A stretch of 64,000 nt of DNA, from assembly GCF_014636095.1 (NCBI RefSeq), contig NZ_BMDV01000001.1, positions 124,001 to 188,000 of the forward strand, written 5' to 3'. Position numbers and translations under genes: made by a program. The stretch is from Acinetobacter modestus (GTDB taxonomy: Bacteria; Pseudomonadota; Gammaproteobacteria; Pseudomonadales; Moraxellaceae). The notes under the pieces were generated by a model. It ran no database searches and was not told the DNA's origin. It saw only the letters and a program-made list of their open reading frames with translations. Below are positions 36,074 through 45,596 of this stretch, in pieces. Every line of letters starts with the position of its first letter. Position 1 is the stretch's first letter.

Positions 36074-36754
36074 TTAGATAGATGCCAAAATTGACTTCAA
36101 CATTTCTGTTGGATGTTCAGCCTTTGTAATAGGGCGGCCAATCACTAAATGCGTCGAACCATCAAGCATAGCTTGTTTAGGCGTAACGATACGTTTTTGG
36201 TCATCTGCATTTGAACCTTCTGGACGAATGCCTGGGGTAACTAATGCAAAATCAGCATTCAACATTTCACGAAGAATCCTAGCTTCTTGTGCTGAGCAAA
36301 CTACCCCATCCAAACCACTTTCTTGAGTCAATGTAGCTAAACGTTTGACATGCTCTACTGGCTCGATGTCTAAACCAATATCTCGTAGATCTTCACGCCC
36401 CATAGAAGTTAACACAGTAACTGCAATAAGTTGTGTTTGATAATTTCCTGCTTTGAGTCTTTCAACACAAGTTTCCATCATTTTTCGACCACCAGAAGCA
36501 TGAACATTAACCATCCACACACCTAGATCTGCCGCAGCACAAACAGCTTGAGCAGTTGTATTCGGAATATCATGAAATTTTAAATCAAGGAAAACTTCAA
36601 AGCCTTTATCTTGTAAAGTTTTAACAACACTTGGACCTTCATGAGTAAAAAGTTCCTTGCCCACTTTGACACGACATAAAGTAGGATCAAGCTGATCCAC
36701 AATCGTTAAAGCGTCATATTCGCTTTTTGCATCTAGTGCAACAATGATACTCAA
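36074..36754 (-). CDS. pyrF: Orotidine 5'-phosphate decarboxylase
   Basis: Makes UMP from OMP in pyrimidine synthesis. The 226-residue TIM barrel has the catalytic [10 protein letters not shown] (Asp-x-Lys-x-x-Asp array), VTVLTSMG, and TPGIRPEGS for phosphate binding. The start appears to be TTG at 36754: the next residues [15 protein letters not shown] are the family N-terminus, and GGGAAG lies about 10 bp upstream. Neighbouring genes on the same strand begin far downstream, so it is a single-gene unit here, unlike E. coli where pyrF pairs with yciH. Confidence 0.95.
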   Translation of the reverse strand: MSIIVALDAKSEYDALTIVDQLDPTLCRVKVGKELFTHEGPSVVKTLQDKGFEVFLDLKFHDIPNTTAQAVCAAADLGVWMVNVHASGGRKMMETCVERLKAGNYQTQLIAVTVLTSMGREDLRDIGLDIEPVEHVKRLATLTQESGLDGVVCSAQEARILREMLNADFALVTPGIRPEGSNADDQKRIVTPKQAMLDGSTHLVIGRPITKAEHPTEMLKSILASI

Positions 36755-36939
36755 GAGCGTTTCTTCCCAGTTGATTCAAAGTCGCTATTATAAATAGGTT
36801 TTAATTTAAGTGTAAAATTTCGTTCAACACATTTTTACTTCTCACATTTAAGTTGCAACAACAAAACTAAAACATACCAAATAGTAAAATTTGATTAAAT
36901 TTTAATCTTATAATAAATTAAAAACGAATAAGGTTAAAA

Positions 36940-37011
36940 ATGAAAACGATTAAAACTGCAATAGGCATAAAAAGGCATCAATTTAGTCACCATCATTTTT
37001 TAAGATTTTGA
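36940..37011 (+). CDS. Candidate 23-codon upstream ORF / leader peptide
   Basis: ATG with AAGG six bases before it opens a short ORF (MKTIKTAIGIKRHQFSHHHF, then LRF). Its TGA stop overlaps the TTG start of the following gene (TTTTGA), an arrangement that permits translational coupling. It is basic with a run of His. It may be a leader peptide, or a frameshifted N-terminus of the next gene. Confidence 0.35.
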   Translation: MKTIKTAIGIKRHQFSHHHFLRF

Positions 37012-37619
37012 AAAATCAAGAAATACCTATACAACAACGCTTAAAATTCTTGCCCAATCTTGCTCACTTTATAATGAGTTTTGCGGATTTAAATAAATAT
37101 GTACTGCCCTTTAATTTTCCACAGAATGAATATGAAGAGGCAATCAATGTTCACTGTAAAGAAGATGCTAATCATTGGCCTTGGTATTTGCATGACCTAG
37201 AAACGCTCGAGCTCAACAACAAACAAGAACTTACCAACACCCTTAGATTTATTTGGTGTGATGACATGTCACCTAGCCGTAAACTATCTTACGAATTAAT
37301 AGGCTTGGTCTCGAATCAGACGGCACTTATAAGATATGTAGCGATTGAAGTCATGGAGTCTACAGGAAATATAGTTTTTAATGTATTGAATGAAATTACC
37401 AAAACTACTGATTTAGAATTAAAGTTCTGTAGTGAAACTCATTTAAGGCAAGAAACTGGACATACTATAGGCGATGAAGAAAACGTTTTTGAAAATATGC
37501 CTATAACACGAGAAATGAATGAAACTGCATTGATCGTAGTAGAAAAAAGTTTTAATGCTTTTAATCAATTTATGGATCAGCTTGAATTGAACTTGAAAAA
37601 TGAAATTAAAATTAATTAA
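37008..37619 (+). CDS. Hypothetical protein with haem-oxygenase-like metal motif
   Basis: A 203-residue helical protein. NVHCKEDANHWPWYLHDLETL (Glu52, His56, His62), a mid-helix EVMES (Glu114, Glu117) and HLRQETGHTIGDEE (His145, Glu149, His152) give an E-x3-H / E / H-x3-E-x2-H pattern resembling the helical bundles of haem-oxygenase-like di-iron proteins. That is inference from motif only. The ORF opens at TTG (37008), reached from an upstream ORF; ATG at 37074 is an alternative. A terminator follows. Confidence 0.5.
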   Translation: MKNQEIPIQQRLKFLPNLAHFIMSFADLNKYVLPFNFPQNEYEEAINVHCKEDANHWPWYLHDLETLELNNKQELTNTLRFIWCDDMSPSRKLSYELIGLVSNQTALIRYVAIEVMESTGNIVFNVLNEITKTTDLELKFCSETHLRQETGHTIGDEENVFENMPITREMNETALIVVEKSFNAFNQFMDQLELNLKNEIKIN

Positions 37620-37639
37620 GTATTTTTTAATCACAAACT

Positions 37640-37673
37640 AAAAGGGCTACTTCAATTATGAAATAGCCCTTTT
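37640..37673. terminator. Terminator between the haem-oxygenase-like gene and lapA
   Basis: 10-bp stem AAAAGGGCTA / TAGCCCTTTT with an inner TTCA / TGAA helix. T-runs on both strands suit convergent genes. Confidence 0.85.
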
Positions 37674-37697
37674 CAATACTAAATAGCAATTCAACTA

Positions 37698-38051
37698 TTA
37701 GATCTTATCATTCGGATAAACATCTAAAACAGTTTTTTCATGTCTTACGCTTGCAGCAGCTTCTGCGGCTGCTTGCTGAGCAAGTTGGATCTGCTCTTTT
37801 CTGAGGTGGTCAATATCTTTACGTAATCGTTTAATTTCCCAATTCGTTTGGAAAACACGAAATACTTGAACACCTAGAAGTAAACCGACAACGACACCTA
37901 ATGCCAAAGTCAATAAAAGCAATAAACCTAAACGCATCGCAGGAACTTGAGTAAACAATAGATTTACTTCTAATTCTGCTGGATTCTGTAAAACTAGGGC
38001 AAGCGAATAACCAAATAGAGCAACAAGTAATGCAATTAAGATATAACGCAT
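37698..38051 (-). CDS. lapA: LapA-domain membrane protein
   Basis: A 117-residue inner-membrane protein with two N-terminal membrane helices and a cytoplasmic coiled-coil tail (RLRKDIDHLRKEQIQLAQQAAAEAAAS). This is the architecture of LapA (YciS, DUF1049), which regulates FtsH/YejM-LapB control of LpxC in E. coli, though it may be less conserved here. The lapB gene is not next to it in the window. ATG at 38051 has GAGG six bases upstream; GTG at 38057 is the frame's upstream start. ihfB lies 12 bp upstream, suggesting co-transcription. Confidence 0.75.
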   Translation of the reverse strand: MRYILIALLVALFGYSLALVLQNPAELEVNLLFTQVPAMRLGLLLLLTLALGVVVGLLLGVQVFRVFQTNWEIKRLRKDIDHLRKEQIQLAQQAAAEAAASVRHEKTVLDVYPNDKI

Positions 38052-38069
38052 AAACACCTCAATTTTTTA

Positions 38070-38372
38070 TTAATCAACAGTCTCGTTTACTGCATCACGA
38101 AGTGCTTTACCAGGTTTAAAATGCGGTACAGCTTTTGCTGCGACATCTACAGATTTACCTGTTTTAGGGTTTCGCCCTAAACGTGGTTCACGATGGTGTA
38201 AAGCAAAACTGCCAAAACCACGAATCTCAATACGATCGCCGTTCGAAAGCGCTTCGATCATTTGATCAATCATAATTTTAACCGCATCTTCAACCAATGG
38301 TTCTGCCAGATGTGGGTTTTTAAGAGCAATCCGTTCAATCAAATCAGATTTGTTAAGTGCTTCAGTAGTCAT
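38070..38372 (-). CDS. ihfB: Integration host factor beta subunit
   Basis: A 100-residue DNA-bending protein of the HU/IHF family that forms the IHF heterodimer. Signature: [28 protein letters not shown], which carries the beta-arm Pro that intercalates into DNA and the diagnostic IHF arm residues. N-terminus [16 protein letters not shown] is typical. It lies downstream of rpsA, as in E. coli, after a hairpin. Confidence 0.96.
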   Translation of the reverse strand: MTTEALNKSDLIERIALKNPHLAEPLVEDAVKIMIDQMIEALSNGDRIEIRGFGSFALHHREPRLGRNPKTGKSVDVAAKAVPHFKPGKALRDAVNETVD

Positions 38373-38432
38373 CGATGACCTCTTTAATTATTGCGACTTT
38401 TCAATATTTTAATAATAACCTGTTTAAATACA

Positions 38433-38470
38433 AAACGGTAGCGCAGTACATCGATACTACGCTACCGTTT
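38433..38470 (-). terminator. Hairpin between rpsA and ihfB
   Basis: Perfect 11-bp stem AAACGGTAGCG / CGCTACCGTTT with a 16-nt loop. Its T-run is interrupted (TTTTGTATTT), so partial read-through into ihfB is likely. Confidence 0.65.
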
Positions 38471-38528
38471 GCAGTATTTTTGTATAAAAAAGTACATCTC
38501 TGTTACAAGAAATATACCTTTTAACAAA

Positions 38529-40211
38529 TTACTTCATTTGAGCTTTGATCAAATCACCAATAGTCTTAGGACCATTTGCTTCAGAAACTTGTGCTGCTGC
38601 TGCTTGACGCGCATTGTTCACAGCTTCTTTCTCTTCAGCTTCGTCTTTCGCTTTGATAGACAAGTTGATAGAGCGAGATTTACGATCAACGTTGATGATC
38701 TTCGCTTCAACTTCTTGACCAACTTCTAAGAATTTAGTTGCATCTTCAACGCGATCACGGTTGATTTCAGAAGCTTTAAGCGTTGCTTCGATGTCATCAG
38801 CTAATTTAACTGTAGCACCTTTAGCATCAACAGCAGTTACAGTACCTTTAACTAAAGCACCACGTTCATTCGCTGCTAAGAAGTCATTGAATGGATCGCT
38901 GTTTAATTGCTTGATACCAAGGCTGATACGGTTGCCTTCAGCGTCAACAGATAAGATAACTGCTTCAACTGTGTCGCCTTTCTTGTAACGACGAATCGCT
39001 TCTTCGCCTTGTTCGTTCCAAGAAATATCAGACAAGTGTACTAAACCGTCGATACCACCAGATAAACCGATGAAGATACCGAAGTCAGTGATTGACTTGA
39101 TTGTACCAGCAACTTTTTCGCCTTTTTCATTTGCTTTAGCAAACTCTTCCCATGGGTTAGCACGAGTTTGTTTGATACCCAATGAAATACGACGACGTTC
39201 TTCATCAACTTCAAGAACCATAACATCAACTTCATCACCAATCTGAACAACTTTAGATGGGTGGATGTTTTTGTTTGTGTGATCCATTTCTGAAACGTGT
39301 ACTAAGCCTTCAACGCCTTCAGCGATTTCAGCAAAACAACCGTAGTCAGTTAAGTTAGTTACACGTGCTTTAACGATAGAACCTTTAGGGTAACGGCTCA
39401 TGATCGCTAACCATGGATCTTCGCCTAATTGCTTAAGACCTAAAGATACACGATTACGCTCGCGGTCAAACTTAAGTACTTTAACTGTAACTTCTTGACC
39501 AACTTCAACAACTTCTGAAGGGTGCTTGATACGTTTCCAAGCCATATCTGTGATATGGAGAAGACCATCAATACCGCCAAGATCAACGAACGCGCCGTAA
39601 TCAGTAAGGTTCTTAATAGTACCTGTAACTGTTTGACCTTCTTCAAGTTGAGCAAGTAATGCTTCACGGTCAGCTGAAGATTCAGCTTCCATAACTGCAC
39701 GACGAGATACAACAACGTTGTTACGTTTAGCATCAAGTTTGATTACTTTGAACTCTAACTCTTTACCTTCAAGGTGAGTTGTGTCACGAATAGGACGAGT
39801 GTCAACTAAAGAACCTGGTAAGAATGCACGTACAGGACCGATGTCAACAGTGAAACCGCCTTTAACCTTACCAGAGATAACACCAGTAACGATTTCGCCG
39901 TCTTCAAAGATTTTCTCAAGTTTAGTCCAAGTTTCAGCACGTTTTGCTTTTTCACGTGATAAAACTGTTTGACCCATACCGTTGTCAAGTGCTTCAACAA
40001 CTACGTCAACAGTATCGCCAACTTGAACTTCAAGTTCACGTTGTTCATTTAAAAATTCAGCACGGTCAACAACACCTTCAGATTTAAGGCCAGTGTCAAC
40101 AGTAACCCAGTCAGAATCGATACTAACAACAGTACCTTGGATGACTGCACCCTTTTCAACGTTGAGGTTTAATTCACTTTCTTCAAAGAGGGCTGCAAAA
40201 GATTCGGTCAT
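38529..40211 (-). CDS. rpsA: 30S ribosomal protein S1
   Basis: S1 recruits and unwinds mRNA at the ribosome. The 560 residues hold six S1/OB domains: the first two (ribosome-binding) and four with the repeated [43 protein letters not shown] and [23 protein letters not shown] segments. The mRNA leader between cmk and rpsA has a hairpin and may take part in autorepression. cmk lies immediately upstream, as in many bacteria, and ihfB downstream. Confidence 0.98.
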   Translation of the reverse strand: MTESFAALFEESELNLNVEKGAVIQGTVVSIDSDWVTVDTGLKSEGVVDRAEFLNEQRELEVQVGDTVDVVVEALDNGMGQTVLSREKAKRAETWTKLEKIFEDGEIVTGVISGKVKGGFTVDIGPVRAFLPGSLVDTRPIRDTTHLEGKELEFKVIKLDAKRNNVVVSRRAVMEAESSADREALLAQLEEGQTVTGTIKNLTDYGAFVDLGGIDGLLHITDMAWKRIKHPSEVVEVGQEVTVKVLKFDRERNRVSLGLKQLGEDPWLAIMSRYPKGSIVKARVTNLTDYGCFAEIAEGVEGLVHVSEMDHTNKNIHPSKVVQIGDEVDVMVLEVDEERRRISLGIKQTRANPWEEFAKANEKGEKVAGTIKSITDFGIFIGLSGGIDGLVHLSDISWNEQGEEAIRRYKKGDTVEAVILSVDAEGNRISLGIKQLNSDPFNDFLAANERGALVKGTVTAVDAKGATVKLADDIEATLKASEINRDRVEDATKFLEVGQEVEAKIINVDRKSRSINLSIKAKDEAEEKEAVNNARQAAAAQVSEANGPKTIGDLIKAQMK

Positions 40212-40325
40212 GATATACCTGATAAAGTCCGCGGTCTTGGATCAGACAAGGCCGGTTTAGTTAAGTTGTTACATTGTCCAAAAGATCTGACCAAGCAATG
40301 CTTCAACTGATAAAAAATTGTGTAT

Positions 40326-41006
40326 CTAATTTATACGGCTATTAATATAGTCAACCATCAACTGAAACACTTCATTGATACCTATTGTAGAACTATCAAT
40401 AATATACGCATCTTCAGCGGGCTTGAGTGGAGCAACAGTTCGCTCCATATCTCTTTTATCTCTAGCCTGTATGTTAGATAAAATGTCGCTTATTTTAGCA
40501 TCAAGACCCATGCCCTGCAACTGTTTTACACGTCGCTCTGCACGAGATTCAGCCGATGCTGTTAAGTAGATTTTCGCTTGAGCCTCTGGAAAAATCGCTG
40601 TCGCCATGTCACGACCATCTGCAACCAATCCAGGTGCTTGAATAAATGCACGCTGACGCTCAAATAATGCTTGTCTTAATTCAGGAACAGTTGCAACTTT
40701 AGAAGCATACTCACCAACTTGCTCAGTACGAATCGTGTTGGTCACGTCCTCGCCTTCAAGAAAAATAAGTGTGCCTGCATCTGTTGATTTAAACTCAATA
40801 TCTAAATGAGTTGCAAAATCAACACATTGCTCTAACTGTTCTTGAATTCTATTCAGCAAATCGCGCTGAAATAGCGACAGTCCAAGTAAACGATATAAAG
40901 CACCTGAGTCTAATAAATTAAAACCATAATGCGCAGCAATTTTAGCTGCCAATGTCCCTTTACCAGAACCACTTGGACCATCAATCGTAATAATATGAAC
41001 TGTCAT
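40326..41006 (-). CDS. cmk: Cytidylate kinase
   Basis: Phosphorylates CMP and dCMP. The 226-residue product opens [15 protein letters not shown], the Walker A loop, followed by [19 protein letters not shown] and [18 protein letters not shown] are the NMP-binding parts. I start at ATG 41006 ([10 protein letters not shown]); ATG 41012 is a close alternative. It is followed by rpsA, with about 115 bp between, containing a stem-loop at about 40232-40254. Confidence 0.95.
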   Translation of the reverse strand: MTVHIITIDGPSGSGKGTLAAKIAAHYGFNLLDSGALYRLLGLSLFQRDLLNRIQEQLEQCVDFATHLDIEFKSTDAGTLIFLEGEDVTNTIRTEQVGEYASKVATVPELRQALFERQRAFIQAPGLVADGRDMATAIFPEAQAKIYLTASAESRAERRVKQLQGMGLDAKISDILSNIQARDKRDMERTVAPLKPAEDAYIIDSSTIGINEVFQLMVDYINSRIN

Positions 41007-41015
41007 TCCCATCTC

Positions 41016-41456
41016 TTATGAAGCAACTGACTTCGCTAATTTTGAAAAACCTAGTGTAATCGCTGCTTTGAGTTGTGCAAGAACTAATTTACTTACAAAA
41101 GGTGCTTTTGCCGTAAATTCAATCTTATAAGTCACTAAAGTAATAAACGGTGTGATTTCTTTAAAATCAATTTGTCCTAAATGGTGCTTCACCAAAGGGT
41201 TATTAATCAATTTATATTCAATACGTTTATTCTCTTCTAGTAATGTAATTTCCTCTTGAAGTGGCTTAATTGGTCCAAAGCCCATACGGCGAATTGAACC
41301 AATTCCATCTGGACGCTGAGGATCAGCAGAATCTTTTACACGTACAACTTGTAAAGGCGCAAATGCTTTATTGTAGGTTGCATGTTTTGACAACAGCTCA
41401 AAAACTTCAGAAATTGGTGCGTTGAATTCTTTTTGTATGGTGATTGCGTTACGCAT
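41016..41456 (-). CDS. SRPBCC-family protein
   Basis: A 146-residue START/Bet v1-like (polyketide cyclase) fold: N-terminal FNAPISEVFELLSKHATYNK, then GSIRRMGFGP and the C-terminal helix LVLAQLKAAITLGFSKLAK. These small helix-grip proteins bind hydrophobic ligands; the actual ligand is not predictable. It is about 10 bp upstream of cmk, so probably co-transcribed with it. Confidence 0.8.
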   Translation of the reverse strand: MRNAITIQKEFNAPISEVFELLSKHATYNKAFAPLQVVRVKDSADPQRPDGIGSIRRMGFGPIKPLQEEITLLEENKRIEYKLINNPLVKHHLGQIDFKEITPFITLVTYKIEFTAKAPFVSKLVLAQLKAAITLGFSKLAKSVAS

Positions 41457-41522
41457 AACTTTGCCTTTTTGATTTAGCTAAAATCTTCGGAGGCATAGTT
41501 TGCCATAACTAATGAGACATTT

Positions 41523-42047
41523 TTAATCATTTAAGGACGTTTTTAATAACCTAATTTTCTTTTTTTCTTTTCGTCTTTGTTTAAAAAATTCACTTAATTG
41601 CAATGAACATTCAGCTTGCATACAACCTTGTTCAAATACGAATTTATGATTGTAATAGCCATTTTCTAATAATTGTCGAGCACTGACCAACGAACCAGCT
41701 TTAGGCTCTGTTGTAGCAAACACTACTTTTTTGATACGAGCATGAATGAGTGCGCCAACACACATCGTACAAGGTTCAAGCGTCACATATAATATGGCAT
41801 CATCTGGTAAACGATAGTTATTCAATGATTGACAGGCTGCACGTAAAGCTTGAATTTCAGCGTGAGCGGTAGGATCAAATTGTTTAATTGGTGCATTATA
41901 ACCAGCACCAATAACTTTCTCTTGACTCACTATCACCGCTCCAACAGGAATTTCTCCCTGCGAAGCAGCTAGTGCAGCTTGCTCATAAGCAAGCTGCATC
42001 CAATATTCATCATTAAAGTTTTCTGAAATTGTGACGTCAATACTCAT
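41523..42047 (-). CDS. tadA: tRNA adenosine(34) deaminase
   Basis: Converts A34 to inosine in the anticodon wobble position of tRNA-Arg(ACG). The 174-residue product has the zinc-deaminase motifs HAE (TAHAEIQALR) and PCxxC (EPCTMCVGALIHARI). Ends in a basic tail (FKQRRKEKKKIR). The ATG at 42047 lies just beyond the stop of the upstream gene at 42053; the Shine-Dalgarno is weak, so coupling to the upstream gene is plausible. Confidence 0.95.
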   Translation of the reverse strand: MSIDVTISENFNDEYWMQLAYEQAALAASQGEIPVGAVIVSQEKVIGAGYNAPIKQFDPTAHAEIQALRAACQSLNNYRLPDDAILYVTLEPCTMCVGALIHARIKKVVFATTEPKAGSLVSARQLLENGYYNHKFVFEQGCMQAECSLQLSEFFKQRRKEKKKIRLLKTSLND

Positions 42048-42052
42048 CGATT

Positions 42053-43174
42053 TTAAGCAATAACACCATATTGTCTTAATAAAGCATTCCAACTATCAAT
42101 CGTAGTTACCGGAGCACAATCAGATAAAATATCTTTTAATGTAATCTTTTCCGCTGCTTTCCATTCTGGTGATAAGTCTTTATCAACTAAACGTGCACGG
42201 ACACCCTCAACAAAATCTGGATGGCGGATTTTCCAATCAGAGATTTGAGATTCTAATGCAAAAACTTCATCCCAAGCATGTCCTTGCTTACCCCATTGCC
42301 ATAGCAACCATGTAATCGCAGCAGTACTTGGAGAACCTTTTTGCAGATTCTCACTTGCCTGACGTAACCAATCACTACTTGCATCACTCAAACCAATAAT
42401 CGCTTGATAGTCATACTCAAAACTTTGACCACGACATACGCTATGAATCACATCGATTGAATTTTGTAACGGACCTGATGCTACAGGGCGATGTAAACTA
42501 TTTAAAGTATCATCGATTGCACGGAAAGCACCCGCAGGATAGTGATTCCAATCCACACTCAAAACTTTTTGAAGAACATTATCTCGCTGTGCTTCACAAA
42601 TATGAGTTGCCCAACCGATGCTAAAAGCACCAGCTGAGGTCATGATTGAACCCGTTAAACCTGTAAACAACCCAATTTGACCACGATCAGCAAGGAAACG
42701 ACTCCCGCCCACATCAGGATAGAGACCAATATTGATTTCAGGCATTGCAAGACGTGAATAAGGTGTAACTAGACGGAATGGTGCGGCCATGAATAGTCCT
42801 AAACCACCACCCATGACATAACCTTCACCCCAAACTACGATTGGCTTAGCATAGTTATGAAGCAATAAATCAAGCGCATATTCTTGTTCAAAAAACTTAT
42901 TTGCCGTATCTACTTCATTATTAATGACAAGCTGACGGAGTTTACGAACATCACCACCCGCGCAAAATGCTTTCGGTGTGGTTGAATCAAACCAAATTGC
43001 TTTAACACTGTCATCTTCATGAAAATATTCAAATACTTTCAATAAAGCACTCACAATTGACTCATCAAGTGCATGCAAAGATTTTGGTCGGTTTAAACGA
43101 ACAATACGCCAACCATTTTTAGCGTTTTCGATAATTAAATCTGGGTGATAACTATTTAAATCGGGAGAAGTCAT
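42053..43174 (-). CDS. Enoyl-CoA hydratase/isomerase family (3-hydroxyisobutyryl-CoA hydrolase-like)
   Basis: A 373-residue crotonase-fold enzyme. FCAGGDVRKL is the first oxyanion-hole segment; GEGYVMGGGLGLFMAAPFRL and AMPEINIGLYPDVGGSRFL are the hallmark of the long HIBCH branch, which acts on 3-hydroxyisobutyryl-CoA in valine breakdown. Other acyl-CoA substrates are possible. It starts at the last base of the ung stop (ung ends at 43174), so the two overlap. Confidence 0.85.
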   Translation of the reverse strand: MTSPDLNSYHPDLIIENAKNGWRIVRLNRPKSLHALDESIVSALLKVFEYFHEDDSVKAIWFDSTTPKAFCAGGDVRKLRQLVINNEVDTANKFFEQEYALDLLLHNYAKPIVVWGEGYVMGGGLGLFMAAPFRLVTPYSRLAMPEINIGLYPDVGGSRFLADRGQIGLFTGLTGSIMTSAGAFSIGWATHICEAQRDNVLQKVLSVDWNHYPAGAFRAIDDTLNSLHRPVASGPLQNSIDVIHSVCRGQSFEYDYQAIIGLSDASSDWLRQASENLQKGSPSTAAITWLLWQWGKQGHAWDEVFALESQISDWKIRHPDFVEGVRARLVDKDLSPEWKAAEKITLKDILSDCAPVTTIDSWNALLRQYGVIA

Positions 43175-43887
43175 TATGCGTCCAGTTGCCAGTCTATTGG
43201 CTCAATGCCATGTTGTTTCAAATAATGATTTGTTTTAGAAAATACTTTACAGCCAAAAAAACCACCTCGGTTTGCAGCAAGTGGTGATGGATGAGCTGCT
43301 GTTAACACTAGATGTTTATTTCGATCAATGCGCTGTCCTTTACGTTGTGCATAAGCACCCCATAAGATAAACACAACATGCTCACGCTGTTCATTTAACA
43401 CATCAATTACAGCATCAGTAAATTCTTCCCAGCCTTGTTTTTGATGAGAAGTTGGCTGTCCTGCTTCAACAGTGAGTACGCTGTTTAATAGCAATACCCC
43501 TTGAGCAGCCCATTTACTTAAATCCCCATGACGGGAAATCGGCACTGTGAGATCAGTATGTAATTCATGAAAAATATTACGCAAAGATGGTGGTAATGCA
43601 ACCCCTCTTTGTACAGAAAAGCTTAGACCATTGGCTTGATTAGGGCCATGATATGGATCTTGACCCAATATCACGACCTTTACATCCTGTAACGGGGTTG
43701 TATTCAATGCATTGAAAATTTGCTTGCTAGGCGGATAAATTGTTTTCTGAGCAAGGATCTGTTGTTGGAGAAACTCTCTTAAATGATCCATTTTCTGACT
43801 GAGTAGAAATTCTGACAAAGAGATTTTCCATGAATCATCCAACTGAACTTTATTAAGTTTTTCCTGCTGTTGTTCAGTAAATTGCAT
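43174..43887 (-). CDS. ung: Uracil-DNA glycosylase
   Basis: Removes uracil from DNA. The 237-residue protein carries [18 protein letters not shown] (catalytic Asp and water-activating segment) and [10 protein letters not shown] (Leu intercalation loop). The frame starts at 43917, but ATG at 43887 with AAGGA upstream gives the expected short N-terminus ([11 protein letters not shown]). The overlap with the hydratase gene suggests a shared transcript. Confidence 0.97.
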   Translation of the reverse strand: MQFTEQQQEKLNKVQLDDSWKISLSEFLLSQKMDHLREFLQQQILAQKTIYPPSKQIFNALNTTPLQDVKVVILGQDPYHGPNQANGLSFSVQRGVALPPSLRNIFHELHTDLTVPISRHGDLSKWAAQGVLLLNSVLTVEAGQPTSHQKQGWEEFTDAVIDVLNEQREHVVFILWGAYAQRKGQRIDRNKHLVLTAAHPSPLAANRGGFFGCKVFSKTNHYLKQHGIEPIDWQLDA

Positions 43888-43932
43888 CAACATTCCTTGA
43901 AATAACGATTCAAACATTTAAATCTTGCTGAC

Positions 43933-44529
43933 TTAAATATTAACTTGTAACTCTACATTTGGATTTTGGAATTTAATTCCGTTTTTCAGATTTTCATACA
44001 TTTGAGGATCACTCCACTCGACTTGTACTTGCTCTGAAAAAATAATTTGGTCTAGACTAAGTAAACCCATTTGCTCATTTTCAATATCTTCTAAAAAACT
44101 TTGAGCGTAACCTGTATCAGTTTCATGCACGATCACTGAATAGACCTCGACATCACCCTCACCATTCTGTGTTGTGGTTGAAGCGAGCACCTGTTGCGCT
44201 AGATAAAAGAAAATCCTTGAAAACTGTTCCGCTGATGGTGAAACTGGCAAGGCAACCCAACGTGCACTAAAAGTTTTACACGCTTGAATATATTCAGGAT
44301 CATCTTTTTGCCAATAACAAATTGCGTGATCAAAACTGTCAAAAAGCTCTTTAATCACACCTTTTAATAAACCAAAATCATAGACCATTTGCCCATGATC
44401 TAATCTTGAGGCTTTTAACAGTAATTCAACCTTATAACTATGCCCGTGAATCGAACGCTTACAGCGATCTGATGTACAATTACGTACAATATGAGCATTT
44501 TCAAACTTAAATAATTTACGAATTAACAT
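43933..44529 (-). CDS. queD: 6-carboxytetrahydropterin synthase-like protein (QueD family)
   Basis: A 198-residue protein of the QueD/PTPS fold. Zinc His in FENAHIV and RSIHGHSYKVE, with Cys in CTSDRCKRS as a candidate nucleophile; FDHAI and VHETDTG hold the other conserved residues. QueD makes the 7-deazaguanine precursor for queuosine. The product is about 75 residues longer than typical QueD, with a C-terminal extension, so a related pterin enzyme is possible. It lies about 100 bp from gspK. Confidence 0.8.
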   Translation of the reverse strand: MLIRKLFKFENAHIVRNCTSDRCKRSIHGHSYKVELLLKASRLDHGQMVYDFGLLKGVIKELFDSFDHAICYWQKDDPEYIQACKTFSARWVALPVSPSAEQFSRIFFYLAQQVLASTTTQNGEGDVEVYSVIVHETDTGYAQSFLEDIENEQMGLLSLDQIIFSEQVQVEWSDPQMYENLKNGIKFQNPNVELQVNI

Positions 44530-44639
44530 GCACCAAGCTGATCTATATCTGCAAACAAATTTTATTATAAAGCAAAAAAATCATCGGTGGGATTGATTTT
44601 AAGCCTTGTGACTATTCAATAATCCAATCTATACAAAGA

Positions 44640-45596
44640 CTAGAATGGTGCAAGACTTCTTGAATACACAATCACTTGTTTATCTTTTCTCATCATTAAG
44701 CTCGTAAATTGGCGCTTACGCTCACTTAGCATCACTTCAATTTGAGCCGTAAAATAATTTGACTTACTATCTAATAAAGATGCAGCATCGGTTTTACTCT
44801 GTTCATCTATCCCAGAAAAAGCACTTAATTTCCATAAATCATCTACATTATTAAAATGTGTTAATTCAGTTTCCTTGACTTTTAATTGTTGTTCGATAGC
44901 TTTGACATCTACTTTAGGATCAATACTGGCTAATAACAATGCAGGTGCTGTATTCATATTCACCTTAGTTTGTTCAGGTAATGCCGTAACATAAGGTTTG
45001 ATTAAATCGTAGTTTTTGCCTTCAAAACCTCGTACAAGTTTTAATTCTTCTATACTATGAAACTTGGTATTCGGCGTTAAATATGCAGGATCCAGTCCTT
45101 GATAATAGCTACTCTCCGCACCCATTGCGCCAGTCACTTCATCATTTGTGTCTTGCCAATCAATCACAGCTTGACTGAGTTCAGCAGGTAGACCTACGCG
45201 TTGCAATAACTTTTCAAACCAACGTCGAGCAGAATCATCAACTTGATTGCCATCAGCCTTAACCAAATTATTTAGATTAAACTTTCCTGACTCATCTAGT
45301 AGTTTTCCTGAGACTGATCCATCTTCTACAGGAAATGGTGGCATCGGTTTTGCCCAGTTTTCCTGTAAATGGTCAATGCTACTACCGTTATCGCTATCTT
45401 GAATGAGTAACTCTGAAAAAAAAGCTTCTGCACTTTTTGCGTACAATAACGATTGATCCTGACGCATCAAATAGCCCGTATTTTCAGCGGTATTGGTTTG
45501 TCGTTTTGCAATTGTTGCAGCCAAAATCGTTGCTAAAGCAACCATGACTAAAATCGTTAATAAAGCTACGCCACGCTGAGATGAATAGTTTTTCAT
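44640..45596 (-). CDS. gspK: Type II secretion minor pseudopilin GspK
   Basis: GspK caps the tip of the type II secretion pseudopilus with GspI and GspJ. The N-terminal prepilin peptide is SQRGVALLTILVMVALATIL, with the expected lack of Glu at position +5 that marks GspK. The 318 residues include the large globular domain with LLDESGKFNLNNL and IDWQDTNDEVTGAMGAE. It overlaps gspJ by four bases. Confidence 0.93.
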   Translation of the reverse strand: MKNYSSQRGVALLTILVMVALATILAATIAKRQTNTAENTGYLMRQDQSLLYAKSAEAFFSELLIQDSDNGSSIDHLQENWAKPMPPFPVEDGSVSGKLLDESGKFNLNNLVKADGNQVDDSARRWFEKLLQRVGLPAELSQAVIDWQDTNDEVTGAMGAESSYYQGLDPAYLTPNTKFHSIEELKLVRGFEGKNYDLIKPYVTALPEQTKVNMNTAPALLLASIDPKVDVKAIEQQLKVKETELTHFNNVDDLWKLSAFSGIDEQSKTDAASLLDSKSNYFTAQIEVMLSERKRQFTSLMMRKDKQVIVYSRSLAPF

